Below are positions 53,252-63,267 of a DNA stretch of 64,000 nucleotides, one piece after another (position 1 is the stretch's first letter; each line of letters begins with the position of its first letter). The stretch is taken from contig JAVGVS010000005.1 of the NCBI GenBank assembly GCA_032718565.1, positions 1 through 64,000 of the forward strand, in the 5' to 3' direction. A program made the translations under genes and the position numbers. A model generated the notes under the pieces. The model made no database searches. It was not told the origin of the DNA and saw only the letters and a program-made list of their open reading frames with translations. Source of the stretch: Distichodus sexfasciatus (Eukaryota; Chordata; Actinopteri; Characiformes; Distichodontidae).

Positions 53252-54550
53252 TAGGGATGCACCCATCCAACTTGTTCAGTCCCGAAACCGATGCCAATTC
53301 TCGATCCCGAGTACCGATCCGATACCAGTTTTTAACCTTGACAGCCCTAAAAGAATTTTCTATACCTTTGTTTTTTAGGCTTATTATAGAGTTGGGTAGA
53401 AGTTAGCCATGCATGCCTTATGTTGTTGTGTTCAGGACGTGCCGCGCTACTGAGATTTGTCATAGTTTAAAGGGTAAATGCTGACACAATCTTGAAATCG
53501 GTCCATTTTTCATGCAAAACTGACTTTAGCTTTAAGTAGCGTAAAAGTGCTGGAACTGTAGACATAACTACTAGAAATAGTGTATTTTATTCGCTTGCAG
53601 AGGATTTTTTTTTTAGAGATATTCTATGGCTTGGTACTATGAAGACAAATAAGGTTAGGAATCATTTCTTTATCCATTTGGAATCCATCTGGATATAGAA
53701 TAAAATTATTTGATAAAAAAAATACACCTGGCACAGTGGTTAGCGCTGCCGCCTCACAGCGAGAAGGTCCTGGGTTCGAACCCCGGGGACGGCCGCAGAG
53801 TCTTTCTGTGTGGAGTTTGCATGCTCTCCCCGTGTTCCTCCGGGTGCTCCGGTTTCCTCCCACAGTGCAAAGGCATGCGATATAGGTTAATTGGCGACTC
53901 TAAATTGGCCCTGTAAGGTGTGAATGTGTGTGTGTGACTGTGTTTGTATGTGCGGTGTGTTGGCACCTGCCCAGGGTTGTTCCCTACCTCGCGCCCGTGA
54001 GTTTCCGGGATAGGCTCTGGTCCCCCTGTGACCCCAGTTGGAATAAAGTGGTTCAGAAAATGAATGAATAAAATAATACCCCTATATTTCTTTTTTGCTC
54101 TAACCTTTACATTTTTTATCTAAAATATATTTTCTGATTAATTGAAAATGAAGAAATACTGTTTTTGGCAATTTTCGAACCAATTTGGACTCATTTTGGC
54201 CCATAAGTCATTTTGGACTTGTTTCTTGGAGAGAACATTTTTGACACGATGGCGTTCCACATGAGAGTCATTTGGCGTCATGGCGTTCCCCACAACAACG
54301 CAACAAATGCGTGTCCCGGAATACACTGAAAACATAATGTATTTTGAGTAGAACGCTGGTGGTTTTTGTTATTTGTCAGCAAAAATAGATGTTTTGTCTT
54401 TAATAGAGACGTAGATTTGACTGAACTGGAACACTTGAATGTTGGACATTTACATATCGGCTCCAGAGATCGGCCCAATGCCACCGATACCAGATCCAGC
54501 TATTTGTGTCATTATTGGAGCGATATTTCTACTGTGTCACTTCCCATCTC
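53252..54550. mobile_element. hAT-like element with SINE insertion
   Basis: Starts TAGGGATGCACCC with the CCGATCCGATACC sub-terminal words of old fish hATs. The interior matches the elements at 11960 and 4690. The right part has ATATCGGCTCCAGAGATCGGCCCAATGCCACCGATACC, but the terminal bases are lost where a family-1 SINE begins (54555). A family-2 SINE sits inside it (53727-54074). Confidence 0.55.
53727..54074 (+). mobile_element. SINE family 2, full length reference copy
   Basis: A box TGGCACAGTGG, B box GGTTCGAACCC about 30 bp later, TGTGTGGAGTTTGCATGCTCTCCCCGTG, GGGTGCTCCGGTTTCCTCCCACAG, GGTTAATTGGCGACTCTAAATTGG, GTGTTGGCACCTGCCCAGGG, GGGATAGGCTCTGG and an AATGAATGAATAAAA tail. It is the most complete family-2 copy here. 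Confidence 0.9.
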
Positions 54551-54554
54551 TGAC

Positions 54555-54730
54555 CACAGCAGAATGTGACCTCTGTATTTGACCCATCCATAAAGGAGCA
54601 GTGGACAGTTGACATGGGCAGCACCCGGGGAGCAGTGCTTAGGGGACGGTCAGTGGTACCATAACCAGTTTGAGAGTCAAACCAGCCATTGCGGGGCCAA
54701 CCCCCTAACCATTATGCTACCAACTGCCCC
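54555..54730 (-). mobile_element. SINE family 1, abutting a Tc1 element
   Basis: Minus strand: GGGGCAGTTGGTAGCATAATGGTTAGG head (A box TAGCATAATGG), GCACTGCTCCCCGGGTGCTGCCCATGTCAACTG, TGGGTCAAATACAGAGGTCAC. The head ends 11 bp before the Tc1 element. Confidence 0.83.
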
Positions 54731-54741
54731 TGAAATTTATA

Positions 54742-55414
54742 CAGTAAATACTTGGACACTGACACAAGTTATTTATTCTGTTCACTGAGATATATTGAAA
54801 TTACGGTTATATATAAATGTGGACATTAAGTGCAGACCCTCAGCTTTAATTTAAGGGTATCCACATCCATATTTGAGGACGGGTTCAAGAATTACAGCTC
54901 TTTAATACATACCAGAAGTTTAATAAAGCAAAGAAATGGAATATTCTAGAATGGCCTGGTCAGGCATCTGACCTCAACCCAGTCGAGCACGCAATTTCAC
55001 TTGCTGAAGACAAAACTTCAGACAGAAAGATCCAGCAAACAAACAGCAACTGAAAGCCATTGCAGTAAAGGTCTGGCAAAGCATTACTTCAGCATCTGGT
55101 AATGTCGGTGGGTTCCAAACTTCAGGTAGTCATTACCTACAAAGGGTTTTTCAAAAAAAAATGCAAACAAACAGGTTATTTTCAATTATATCAATTTGCC
55201 CAATTACATCCCTGAGTCCCTGAAATCTGGGATTGTGTATAAAAATGACTCTACTTTCTAAAATCTTTAAACAATATTTTTTGTTCCACCGATTAAATTA
55301 AAGCCAAATGTCTGGACTTCCTCCCTGCTGTTTCATTTCAGATCCCTTGTGATGATGTACAGAATTAAAACAAAGAAAACAGTGTCAGTGTCCAAATATC
55401 TATGGACCTAACTG
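54742..55414 (+). pseudogene. Tc1-like element, internally deleted transposase
   Basis: TA at both edges (54740-54741, 55415-55416). The left end reads CAGTAAATACTTGGACACTGACAC and the right, reversed, CAGTTAGGTCCATAGATATTTGGACACTGACAC, the TIR type of a widespread fish Tc1 family. Inside, EWPGQASDLNPVEHAIS (about 54950-55000) matches the region around the last catalytic acidic residue of Tc1 transposases. A stop soon follows and the rest of the enzyme is deleted. It is not functional. Confidence 0.85.
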
Positions 55415-55446
55415 TAGAGGTTTATTGCACGTGTGTTTTTGGATGC

Positions 55447-55757
55447 AGTAATAACTAGGGGTGTAAATCTCGTTTCATTGGGATAAGATATATTGATAAA
55501 ATGTACAGCGATTGAATTTCTGACAGAATAAAGTTTGATATGATATGATTTCGATTCGATTCAGGATTTTGAATCAATATTTTCATCACTAGGGGTGTAA
55601 TGATACATCGAGTCACCCATCAGTGATTCCATAGATCATTGATCCAAAATGAATGAATCCTGAATCGAATGGAATTGAAATTATATCAGTAGAAATTGAC
55701 TCAGTGTACATTTAATCGATAAAATACTGTATCGTAAGGAAACGTGATTTACCCCCC
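55447..55757. mobile_element. hAT-type remnant with two TAGGGGTGTAA starts
   Basis: TAGGGGTGTAAATCTCG at about 55457 and TAGGGGTGTAATGATACATCG at about 55592 are both hAT-like left ends; the right end near 55755 reads, reversed, GGGGGGTAAATCACG. One element may be nested in another, or the unit is internally duplicated. Target duplications are unclear. Confidence 0.5.
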
Positions 55758-55759
55758 AC

Positions 55760-55930
55760 AACAGTCCGCGTGCCACTGTGCCCCCAGGTCAGCCGTAGGG
55801 CCTTTTTTGTGTGGAATTTGTGGGTTTTCTACGGGTGCTCCGGTTTCCTCCCACCGTTCTACGGCATTCACTATAGGTTGATTGGTGCCTCTAAATGGCC
55901 CCCTTAGCTGTGAATGTGAGTGTGTTTGTG
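55760..55930 (+). mobile_element. SINE family 2, partial
   Basis: GGCCTTTTTTGTGTGGAATTTGTGGG, GGGTGCTCCGGTTTCCTCCCACC, GGTTGATTGGTGCCTCTAAATGG and GTGAATGTGAGTGTG. The 5' head is degraded and the 3' third absent. Confidence 0.75.
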
Positions 55931-56219
55931 TGAAATGTCTCCTTAAGAACAGTTGGTGAAAGGGGCCCAGAGAGTTCTGTGTGTGTGTGTGTGTGCGCCT
56001 GCTTGGCAGTGCAACGTTGCGTATGGCATCGGCTCCTGAGTTGCCGTATGCCATGTTCCATCTCACACCCCCGAACGAGCGACAATCGACTCCTTGTGAA
56101 GCTTGCCGTGCAGCCGTGCGCATACTGCACAGTCGTCGTCCATCCCAAGATATCCCAACACACACTCACTCACACACACACACACAAAACTGCTGCTGGG
56201 GCGACAGTTTTTCTCTGTT
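55931..56219. other. Unique sequence between TG and CA arrays
   Basis: TG at 55978-55994 and CA at 56170-56185 enclose a 170-bp GC-rich unique piece. No exon recognised. Confidence 0.4.
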
Positions 56220-56378
56220 ACTTTGTTTAGGAGAGAGAAAATGAGAAAGAGAGAGACAGAGGAAGAAAGAAAGAAAGAAAGAAAGAAAAAGAAAGAAAGA
56301 AAGAAAGAAAGAACAAAAGAACAAAAGAAAGAAAGAAAGAACAAAAGAAAGAAAGAAAGAGAGATGAGGTAAAAGTTA

Positions 56379-56424
<46 letters not shown>

Positions 56425-56445
56425 TGGGGCACAATTAATATAGGA

Positions 56446-56489
<44 letters not shown>

Positions 56490-56541
56490 AAAGGAGAAAA
56501 AATAAATAGTGAAAGAGGGAGAAATAGGAGAGACAAATATA

Positions 56542-56580
<39 letters not shown>

Positions 56581-56600
56581 CAGAAAGAAAGAGAGAGAGA
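56220..56600 (+). repeat. (GAAA)n and (GA)n block
   Basis: GAAA arrays at about 56264-56365 (with GAACAAAAGAACAAAA interruptions) and 56444-56491, GA at 56380-56425 and 56545-56575. GATGGGGCACAATTAATATAGGAAAGAAA and GATGAGGTAAAAGTTAATATGAGAGAG hint at a longer repeating unit of about 55 bp. Confidence 0.92.
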
Positions 56601-56859
56601 TGGAGACAAAAGTCAATATGATGAAGTCACTCCCCATAATGGAGATGTCCATCATGGACCACGAACAAGAGGAAGACAGAAAGCCATGATAGGTGGACGT
56701 CTCACACACACACACACACACACAGAACAGTGCGACCCGGAGCCAGAACAAACGGAAGCGCGGTGTCGGTAATGAAGGGCCGGAGTCAGGGAGAGGGCAC
56801 GAGTTACGCTGAGATGAACAGAAATAAATAAAAGAGTCGGGAGAGAAAAAAAGCAATAA
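56601..56859. other. Unique sequence with CA array
   Basis: CA at 56703-56723. Otherwise unremarkable. Confidence 0.4.
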
Positions 56860-57280
56860 TTGTGAAAGTCATTTGCATTAAATGACAGAAGACATTAGAG
56901 GCTAATTAATTCCAGTGGATGTATGTTTGGGAGCGGGGCGGGGGTTCCGCTGGAGGGGAGGAGAGAGACGCGGGGCGGGGGGGACTTTGGAGGAGGAAAT
57001 CGCAAATGGAAAAAAAGGGCGTCTAGTGACAACTGCTCGTTAGGGATAATGGGGCAATGGATAGTCGCTCTCGCCACCAGAATCATCCATTTCAGTAAAC
57101 AGAAACTGATTGATATTTGAGCGGGAACGGGCTCCATTAGGGCGGCAATTTGCCCGTCGCATCTCCCGTAAACGATGCCGAGCGTCGGAGTCGCGCTCGA
57201 CAAACGGCAAACAAAACAAAGTAGGAGAGAGACAAAACCCTCGCCAGCTGTAATCGGCAGAAAGGTGGTCCAAATAGAGA
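56860..57280. promoter_or_regulatory. Candidate conserved non-coding element with octamer
   Basis: Contains a perfect octamer ATTTGCAT (56871-56878) inside the near-palindrome GTCATTTGCATTAAATGAC, then GAGGCTAATTAATTCC, GACAACTGCTCGTTAGGG, AAACTGATTGATATTTGAGCGGG and GGCGGCAATTTGCCCGTCGC. It is repeat-free and intermediate GC. Regulatory status is inferred. Confidence 0.4.
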
Positions 57281-57584
57281 GAAGAAAGGGAGAGGGAAAA
57301 TATGCAAACATGCATTTACTAAGCATCATGGGACACAGGCTACAGAAATTTTTGCTAAATATCCAAAGTTTTCAGACACTTTCTATTGGTTGTCATTGTA
57401 TTCTCAGCTCCTCTATGTCTCTAAACTTTACCGATTACGATTATTAGCTCAACAATTCGATCTTGAATCATTTTTTCTACATTATGTCACATTGCACACA
57501 GATTGGGCATTGATCACAAGTGGTGCAGCCACAGTTACTACAGTTTATGCCGCATCCAGAAAATCACCAAGCAATGTCATTATG
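57281..57584. other. AT-rich unique sequence
   Basis: Nothing recognised. Confidence 0.4.
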
Positions 57585-57592
57585 ATATAATC

Positions 57593-57846
57593 CAGAGGTT
57601 TTCAACTGCTTCTGTCTCAGAGGCCGAGCAGTCTGGGTGGGGGAGGGAATATTTTTTTGGAAAAATTTGCATTAAAATAATTATTCATAAAGATGTCCAA
57701 ATCATCTGGAAATGTTTTGAAAAATGAAAAGAGGAATATTTTTTTAAAAAGTGATGTCAACAGAGAATCTGGACTGCATATCACGGACCACCTGCAATTC
57801 TGCCGCAGACCACTGGGGGCAGCGTACGGCCAGTTGAAAACCTCCG
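57593..57846. mobile_element. Short hAT-type MITE (254 bp)
   Basis: Ends CAGAGGTTTTCAACTG and, reversed, CGGAGGTTTTCAACTG (15 of 16 matching). The flanks ATATAATC (57585-57592) and TTATAATC (57847-57854) form an 8-bp duplication with one change. No coding sequence. Confidence 0.85.
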
Positions 57847-57854
57847 TTATAATC

Positions 57855-58001
57855 GATTATGGTCTGCCATTGCACTGACGCAGAATCGTCCACATCACTG
57901 AAGCCATGAGATTTGACATTGTTCAAAATGTTTTTTTCATATTATTTTATATCATGTTCCCCTATATTTTAAGTTAATTTGCTTTAAGGCTGTCCTACAG
58001 G
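57855..58001. other. AT-rich spacer
   Basis: Unique, no feature. Confidence 0.4.
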
Positions 58002-58009
58002 ACAAATGT

Positions 58010-58652
58010 GACCCTCCACGACAAAACCAGTCGCTTGTTGCAAATTTTCAAAATTGAGTTATTATGTTTTCATGAAAGGGCATAAATCAGCCTTCAAAAC
58101 GATACCTATATCAAATGAATCGGACGACATATGACTGAGATATCAACATTCAAAGGAGTCGGGTTTCTCCTGTCACGCCAAGTGAGAAACTGAGAAACCT
58201 GCCTTTGAAGTTGACTATTGACGTAGCACTCACAGACGCTTGCTGCGGTCCTGACTACGTTTGCATTTACGGTAGCCTACGCTGCATTCACAGCCACACG
58301 GATAGCCTACCTGCGTTAGGTTAACTGAACTCGGGAGACGGAGATGGATTCCGGAGAAATATCTTCACGCTAGTCAACCAGTGGATTTACCGTAAATATT
58401 GAAGTAGAGCGGTCAAAACAGAAACTTTTACCATTCTGCTGGACTTGAATTCCTCACCTCGAGAAAGTCACGTTTTTAGGATGGAAAGGGTAAGTTTTTC
58501 AGCAAAATTTATTCACAACAGTACAGTATAGACCTTCCACTGTTTCAAAACACTAAAAACAAAAAATCCAAAATCTTACCCCACGCAACATAAACGCTCG
58601 TTTTCTCGGAAACCTCCGTTGCGACAAGCGACTGGTTTTGCCGTGGAGGGTC
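58010..58652. mobile_element. GTGACCCTCC-type MITE (~643 bp)
   Basis: Inverted ends of about 35 bp: left GACCCTCCACGACAAAACCAGTCGCTTGTTGC and, reversed from the right, GACCCTCCACGGCAAAACCAGTCGCTTGTCGC. ACAAATGT lies at both edges (58002-58009, 58653-58660). The terminal GTGACCCT...AAAACCAGTC form is common in fish genomes. No transposase is present. Confidence 0.85.
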
Positions 58653-58660
58653 ACAAATGT

Positions 58661-59519
58661 TAAGTATTACTGGATGTGATAGCTCTGATACTGTTTAGCT
58701 TCTCTGTAGCTTGTGGTGTAGCTAACCACGTAAGACAGTCATAAGTAGCTTGTAGCTTGACAAGCTTTCCCAACAATCAGCATTAGGAATCCAGATGTAA
58801 TGACTTGCTAATGCTAATTTCCTGGGGCATGTCTATGAGATTTGTAATGTTACGTTAGCATCGGGCGCTAGTGCAAATGAGGAGTTTGGTGATCCCTTTA
58901 ATAGAGGACTTCAAAAAAGCATGTGAACTCACGTCACAATACACGATGGGGGCACAACAGCCAGACATAACGTGCACGCGCGCACACACACACACACACA
59001 ATAAAAAGCCTTGAAAAACAATCATTTCTCACACACGTTCCCTCTAGCCTGTGGGTTCTCCGGCTGGGATTCTAACGAGGCAGCTTTATGGTGCCACGAG
59101 GTGGGCCGGGTGCCTCTCCCCGGGCAGGGGTGGGCTTGTTACTCCGTGCCACTCTGGCCACGATCCCGGGCACCTGGAAACCTGCAGAGCCGTGCGGGCT
59201 GGGGAGGAGGAAAAGGGGGCTGAGTAAAAGAACACTTAAAACACAAAAACTACAGGCGAGCCACTTACGCACACCACAGCGGCACCAAGGGCGAGACCGG
59301 CCCCCCGGCTTCCTCAGAAAGAGAGCACAGAGATGAGGGGGAAGGAGAGACAAGGGGAGGTGTGGACGTCCCCATTAGCACGCACACACACACACACACA
59401 CTCACACACACACTCACACACACACACACACTGCCTTTGAACATGGTGAGAGAGGGAGGAAGAGGAAACCTGTGAATGCCAGTCTGGTTACAAAGGAGGA
59501 GAGGGCAAAATGTTGGGAA
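58661..59519. other. Unique sequence, GC-rich patch, CA arrays
   Basis: AT-rich to about 58970, CA array (58983-59001), then a GC-rich unique patch (59041-59340) with open frames on both strands, including a minus-strand 93-codon frame. No splice sites or domain support an exon. CA arrays at 59382-59432. Confidence 0.4.
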
Positions 59520-60483
59520 GCCACTGGAGTTTTACTCGTTCTCATCCACTCACACTCTCTTTCTCTCTCTTTCTTCATCAGTCACTTTTTATTCTCTTTG
59601 TCTTATTATTTTCTCTTCATCGTTGTCTTCCACGTCACTCTCCTTTGTCCTTTTCCTCAACCATTTTGCTTTCTCTCTGATCTCTCTCTCTCTCTCCTTC
59701 TGTTGTTTTTTTGGTTTTCCTGTTAGCATCGTTCTCTCTCTCTCTCTCTTGCTATTCCCTTTGTTTTTCTTTCTGCATCTCTCTCTGTCTAATTTGTGTT
59801 TTTCTGTCTCTATCGCTCCCTATTGCCTTTGTTTTCCTCTCTCTCTCTCTTTCTCTCTCTCTTTCCCCGCTGTGTTCTGTATCTATATTTTTATCAGTTC
59901 ATCTCTCTTCATTGTCACTTTCTTTTTATCTATTTTTCCTCTCCCCATTTTCCCTTTCTATCTATCTCTTTCTTCTTATCAGTTCCTCTCTTTCCCTCAC
60001 CCTCACTAATTTCATCTGCACTTGGTTATTCTTTCAACGTGTCCTGTATCTGCATGTGTTTATCAGTTCATCATTGGCACGTTCTTTTCTCTCTTCATCT
60101 TTCTCTTCCTTTCTACCTCTTTCTTTTTTTCTCTCTTTGTCTCTTTTGCTTCCTATTACCCATTTGTTTATCTCACTTCATCTTTCTCTTCCCGTCTCTG
60201 AGTTCACCCCTTTCTCTCTCTCTCTCTCTATTGGTACTTTCTTATTCTCTAACCCTTTTGTCTACTCGTCTCTCTTCATTTTTCTCTTTCTTTCTATCTC
60301 TCTCTATCTCTTTTCCACTCTTCTTTGTCCTTTGCCTTTCTCCTATTTTGCTCTTCTCTCACTCCCTCTCTCTTTCTCTTTCATTTACTTCTTTGTTCTT
60401 CTCTCTTCAACTCTCTTTCCCCCCCTTCTCCCTCCCTTTCTCAGCGTGTCCTGTATCTGAGTTTATCAGTTCATCTCTCTCCT

Positions 60484-60515
<32 letters not shown>

Positions 60516-60530
60516 GATCCATCTTTGGTT
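59520..60530 (+). repeat. Polypyrimidine (CT/TTTC) block with embedded repeats
   Basis: About 1 kb of CT-rich DNA. TGTTCTGTATCTATATTTTTATCAGTTCATC at about 59872 recurs as TGTCCTGTATCTGCATGTGTTTATCAGTTCATC (60040) and TGTCCTGTATCTGAGTTTATCAGTTCATC (60448), marking a longer degenerate unit. The long leucine/serine/phenylalanine frames (up to 267 codons) are translations of this repeat and are not genes. Confidence 0.88.
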
Positions 60531-60984
60531 TCAGAGCTCCAAACAATTGAAGTTCAGGCTCAGTCCAGCTGCTTTAAAATACATGTTAAAAAAAATTAGA
60601 TAACAATAACGGAAACTCAAATATAACATAAAATCACAGCAGAATCGGGGTTAAAACACCACCGTGGGGGCGTTTTGCGTCGAGCCCGGTAGTGCAGGAG
60701 GCTCACGCAGAGCGGGTCATTGCAAGTGCAGGTACAAAACAGCAGCAAAGTGCCGACTCATTGACCTCTAATACATGTGAACTCGCCTCGGCGTCCATAC
60801 GAGATGAGAATCAATAGAGCTGCAAAGCGTTTGGAGAAGGCATCTCAGCCGCCGCTGCTATATCGAATTGCTCTACCTGTGATCACATAGTTGGGTCTGT
60901 AATGGGCTGTGGCATTAGGCCTGCTGGTGGGGTGCAGACCTGCCCTGGCACAGAGTTCAGGAGGAAAAACATTAGCATCGCATA
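60531..60984. other. Unique sequence
   Basis: Moderate GC. GGGGGCGTTTTGCGTCGAGCCCGG near 60665 and CTCAGCCGCCGCTGC near 60844. No exon recognised. Confidence 0.4.
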
Positions 60985-60987
60985 TCC

Positions 60988-61517
60988 CACAACGAAATGT
61001 GACCTCTGCATTTAAGCCATCCATGAAGCAGCAGTTGGCAGTGCCCGGGGTGGAGCAGTGTCTGGGGAACGGTGCCTTACTCACGAGAACCTCAGTGGCA
61101 TATTTTCTGATCACAGGGCTGACTCCCTAACCGTTATTCTACCCACTGCGAGTACCTCAGTGGTACCTTTCCCAGTCTGGGACTTGAACCAGCCCCCCTC
61201 CGATAATGGCCAACTTCCTAACTGTGCCTCAGTGAGTACCACACTGGTACCTATTGCAATTCAGGAGTTGAATGAAAAGCGGCAACCTTCCAATCACAGC
61301 AAACTCCCGAACTGTTACGCTATCAACTGCCCCAGTGAGTACCTTAGTGGTACCTTTCCCGGGCCGGGGCTTGAACCAGTGATCTTCCGATAACGTGGCC
61401 AACTCCCTGACCATTACCAAAATGCGCCAGTGAGCACCACAGTGGTACCTATACCAGTCAGGGAGTTGAACTAGAACCGGCGGCTTTCCGATCACAGGGC
61501 CAACTCCCTAACTTTTA
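60988..61517 (-). mobile_element. SINE family 1 with tandemly multiplied heads
   Basis: One family-1 body (61000-61100: GGTCACATTTCGTTGTGG, AAATGCAG) is followed by a run of head-like units. GAGTACCTCAGTGGTACC-type starts occur at 61085, 61150, 61234, 61337 and 61432, and B-box-like words (CTGGTTCAAG, TCAACTCCTG, CTGGTTCAAG, AGTTCAACTCC when reversed) recur between them. Intervals are 65, 84, 103 and 95 bp. A single SINE thus has about five tRNA-like modules. Confidence 0.82.
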
Positions 61518-62035
61518 GGGCCTGTGTCCACCTGTGTCCAGCGCCTATTTTGTCAGAAAATCCAATAAGCTCCAGCATTCAGAGCACTAAGCGCTTTCAG
61601 CGGAAAAAAAGACGTCAGTGGAGAGGTTTTTACCGCAGCGCTCATAATGCTTCAAGATGAAATCCGTTCAACTTTTAGAACAGAGCTGAGCTCGTCAATG
61701 TCACTTCTCTCTAGCTAGCCAATCAAAATCGAGGAAGGGGCGGGACATACACAGTCAAGAACTCGCTACAAATGGTGGTGTATCTGGAGCAGCTAGAGAA
61801 GCTTTTGGCATTCGATGTGATTTCTCTGCATTGTAAAGGTAATCTCTTTTATGTCGGCCAAACTACTGATCTCAAAGCAACACGTTACAATGTTTACATG
61901 AAATAGGAACGAACGCGGAAGTGGCCAATGACGCTTTTCATAACTTAACGTAACTAGTGCGTGTTAGACATGGTGACGATGTTTCACAAGACAGTTTGCT
62001 CAACTAACCCTGCCATAGTGTTTCTTAACCAACAC
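61518..62035. other. Unique sequence
   Basis: Moderate GC. Contains CGCAGCGCTCATAATGC and GGGGCGGGACATAC. No repeat or exon recognised. Confidence 0.4.
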
Positions 62036-62039
62036 GGGG

Positions 62040-62212
62040 TGAATGGTGGTCTAGTGGTGAGGATAATCGCCTCTAGGCCAACAGGTTGTGGGTTTAAATC
62101 CACCATCGGCTCCCTGAGCAAGACCCTTAACCCCAAGTCGCTCCAAGGAGACTGTCCTGGACATCACTCCGGATAAGAGCAGCTGCTAAATAAATGTAAA
62201 TGTAAAAATGTC
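62040..62212 (+). mobile_element. SINE family 3, full length
   Basis: Head GGTGGTCTAGTGGTGAGG (A box), GGTTGTGGGTTTAAATCC (B box), CTCCCTGAGCAAGACCCTTAACCCC, TCCGGATAAGAGCAGCTGCTAAATAAATGTAAATG tail. Best plus-strand copy of the family. Confidence 0.88.
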
Positions 62213-62455
62213 ACCACAAATTTCTTAACAAAGACTGATTCATGTGAACTCTTTAGTAACCAAAAAGGTATATATTTGTACCGTAAAACCTGAATCTTTT
62301 CCACAGAAAAATGACAGTTTCTCACATTCAGCAATGTCTTAAGAAAGCCACAAAAAACATAACTATTTGTCGTATTTTTGGGAGGCACAATTAAACCCTC
62401 ACTAGCCTTGCCCCCCACCCCCCACCTCCACTCTACACACACACACACACACACA
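62213..62455. other. Unique sequence, CA array at right
   Basis: CA at 62437-62457. Nothing else recognised. Confidence 0.45.
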
Positions 62456-62459
62456 CAGC

Positions 62460-62800
62460 CCAAAGTCATCTCATCTCTCATTTCAAATCTCACAATTATC
62501 ATGACAAATCAGGCAATAAATCCGGCCGTGCCATTAGTCTCTTTTATTCATTCATTTCAGGATCATTTGAAAGTGTTTTCTCACGGCCCTGGGCCATAAG
62601 ACCCCTCCTTTATAACATCTCTCTCCCTCTCCCTCCTTCTCTGTCTGAAATGATTTAAAAATAATGTGTTGGTTCCCTCTATTTTTAGGAAAGGTAATTA
62701 ATCCCCGGCGTTTGAAGAGGAAGTGGCGGCAGTGAGCAGAGGTGAGCGCTGTTAAGGAACGCTGCGGAAAATTTGTCACATCAGACAGAACTTCCAAGTC
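62460..62800. promoter_or_regulatory. Candidate conserved non-coding element
   Basis: CATGACAAATCAGGCAATAAATCCGGCC, GTGCCATTAGTC, GGCCCTGGGCCATAAG, AAGGTAATTAATCCCCGGCG and GAGGAAGTGGCGGCAGTG (ETS-like) lie in a repeat-free stretch. Composition-based inference. Confidence 0.33.
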
Positions 62801-63089
62801 CCATTATACCTTTACCAACATGCTGCCACACACACACACACACACAAACACACACATATATACACACGTGCTCCTTACACTAGTGAACATAAGCCTAAAT
62901 GAAGAGCTAAATAGTGAATAATGTTACAAACAGGACTGGAGCTCTTTGAAGGTCCTACTGATGTGACAATAGCATCTACATAGAGATGAGTACACAAACG
63001 ACCAATGACTAATTAGGAGGACTAATAAGTCAATTAATAACATTTCTAATTATTAAATGAATTAATTATGTAAAATAAAAAAAATAATC
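62801..63089. other. CA array and AT-rich sequence
   Basis: CA at 62827-62856, then AT-rich unique sequence. Confidence 0.5.
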
Positions 63090-63195
63090 ATTTATTCATT
63101 TTCCGAACGGCAGGATCCAAACTGGTGTCGCGGGGGGACCGGAGCCTATCCCGGGAACTCACGGGCGCAAGGTGGGGACCAACCCTGGGCATCAT
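63090..63195 (-). mobile_element. SINE family 2, 3'-end fragment
   Basis: TCATTTATTCATTTTCCGAACGGC, CTGGTGTCGCGGGGGGACCGGAGCCTATCCCGGGAACTCACGGGCGCAAGGTGGGG, ACCAACCCTGGGC is the tail end of family 2 on the minus strand. The remainder is missing. Confidence 0.8.
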
Positions 63196-63267
63196 TGGAT
63201 AGAGGAAAGACAAGTGTTTAAGTTTGGTCCTATGGTCCTTGAGGTTGCATGTACTCAGCATGAGCAC

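Noticed and set aside
57808..57822. CCACTGGGGGCAG (CTCF-like)
   Set aside because: One base short of the core spacing and located inside the hAT MITE at 57593-57846.
59072..59353. 93-codon GC-rich minus-strand frame as a possible exon
   Set aside because: Both strands are open because of GC content, no teneurin or other domain is visible, and no consensus splice sites bound it.
59711..60599. Long frames of 249 and 267 codons on the plus strand
   Set aside because: They are Leu/Ser/Phe-rich translations of CT-repeat DNA, overlap each other in different frames, and have no domain or splice sites.
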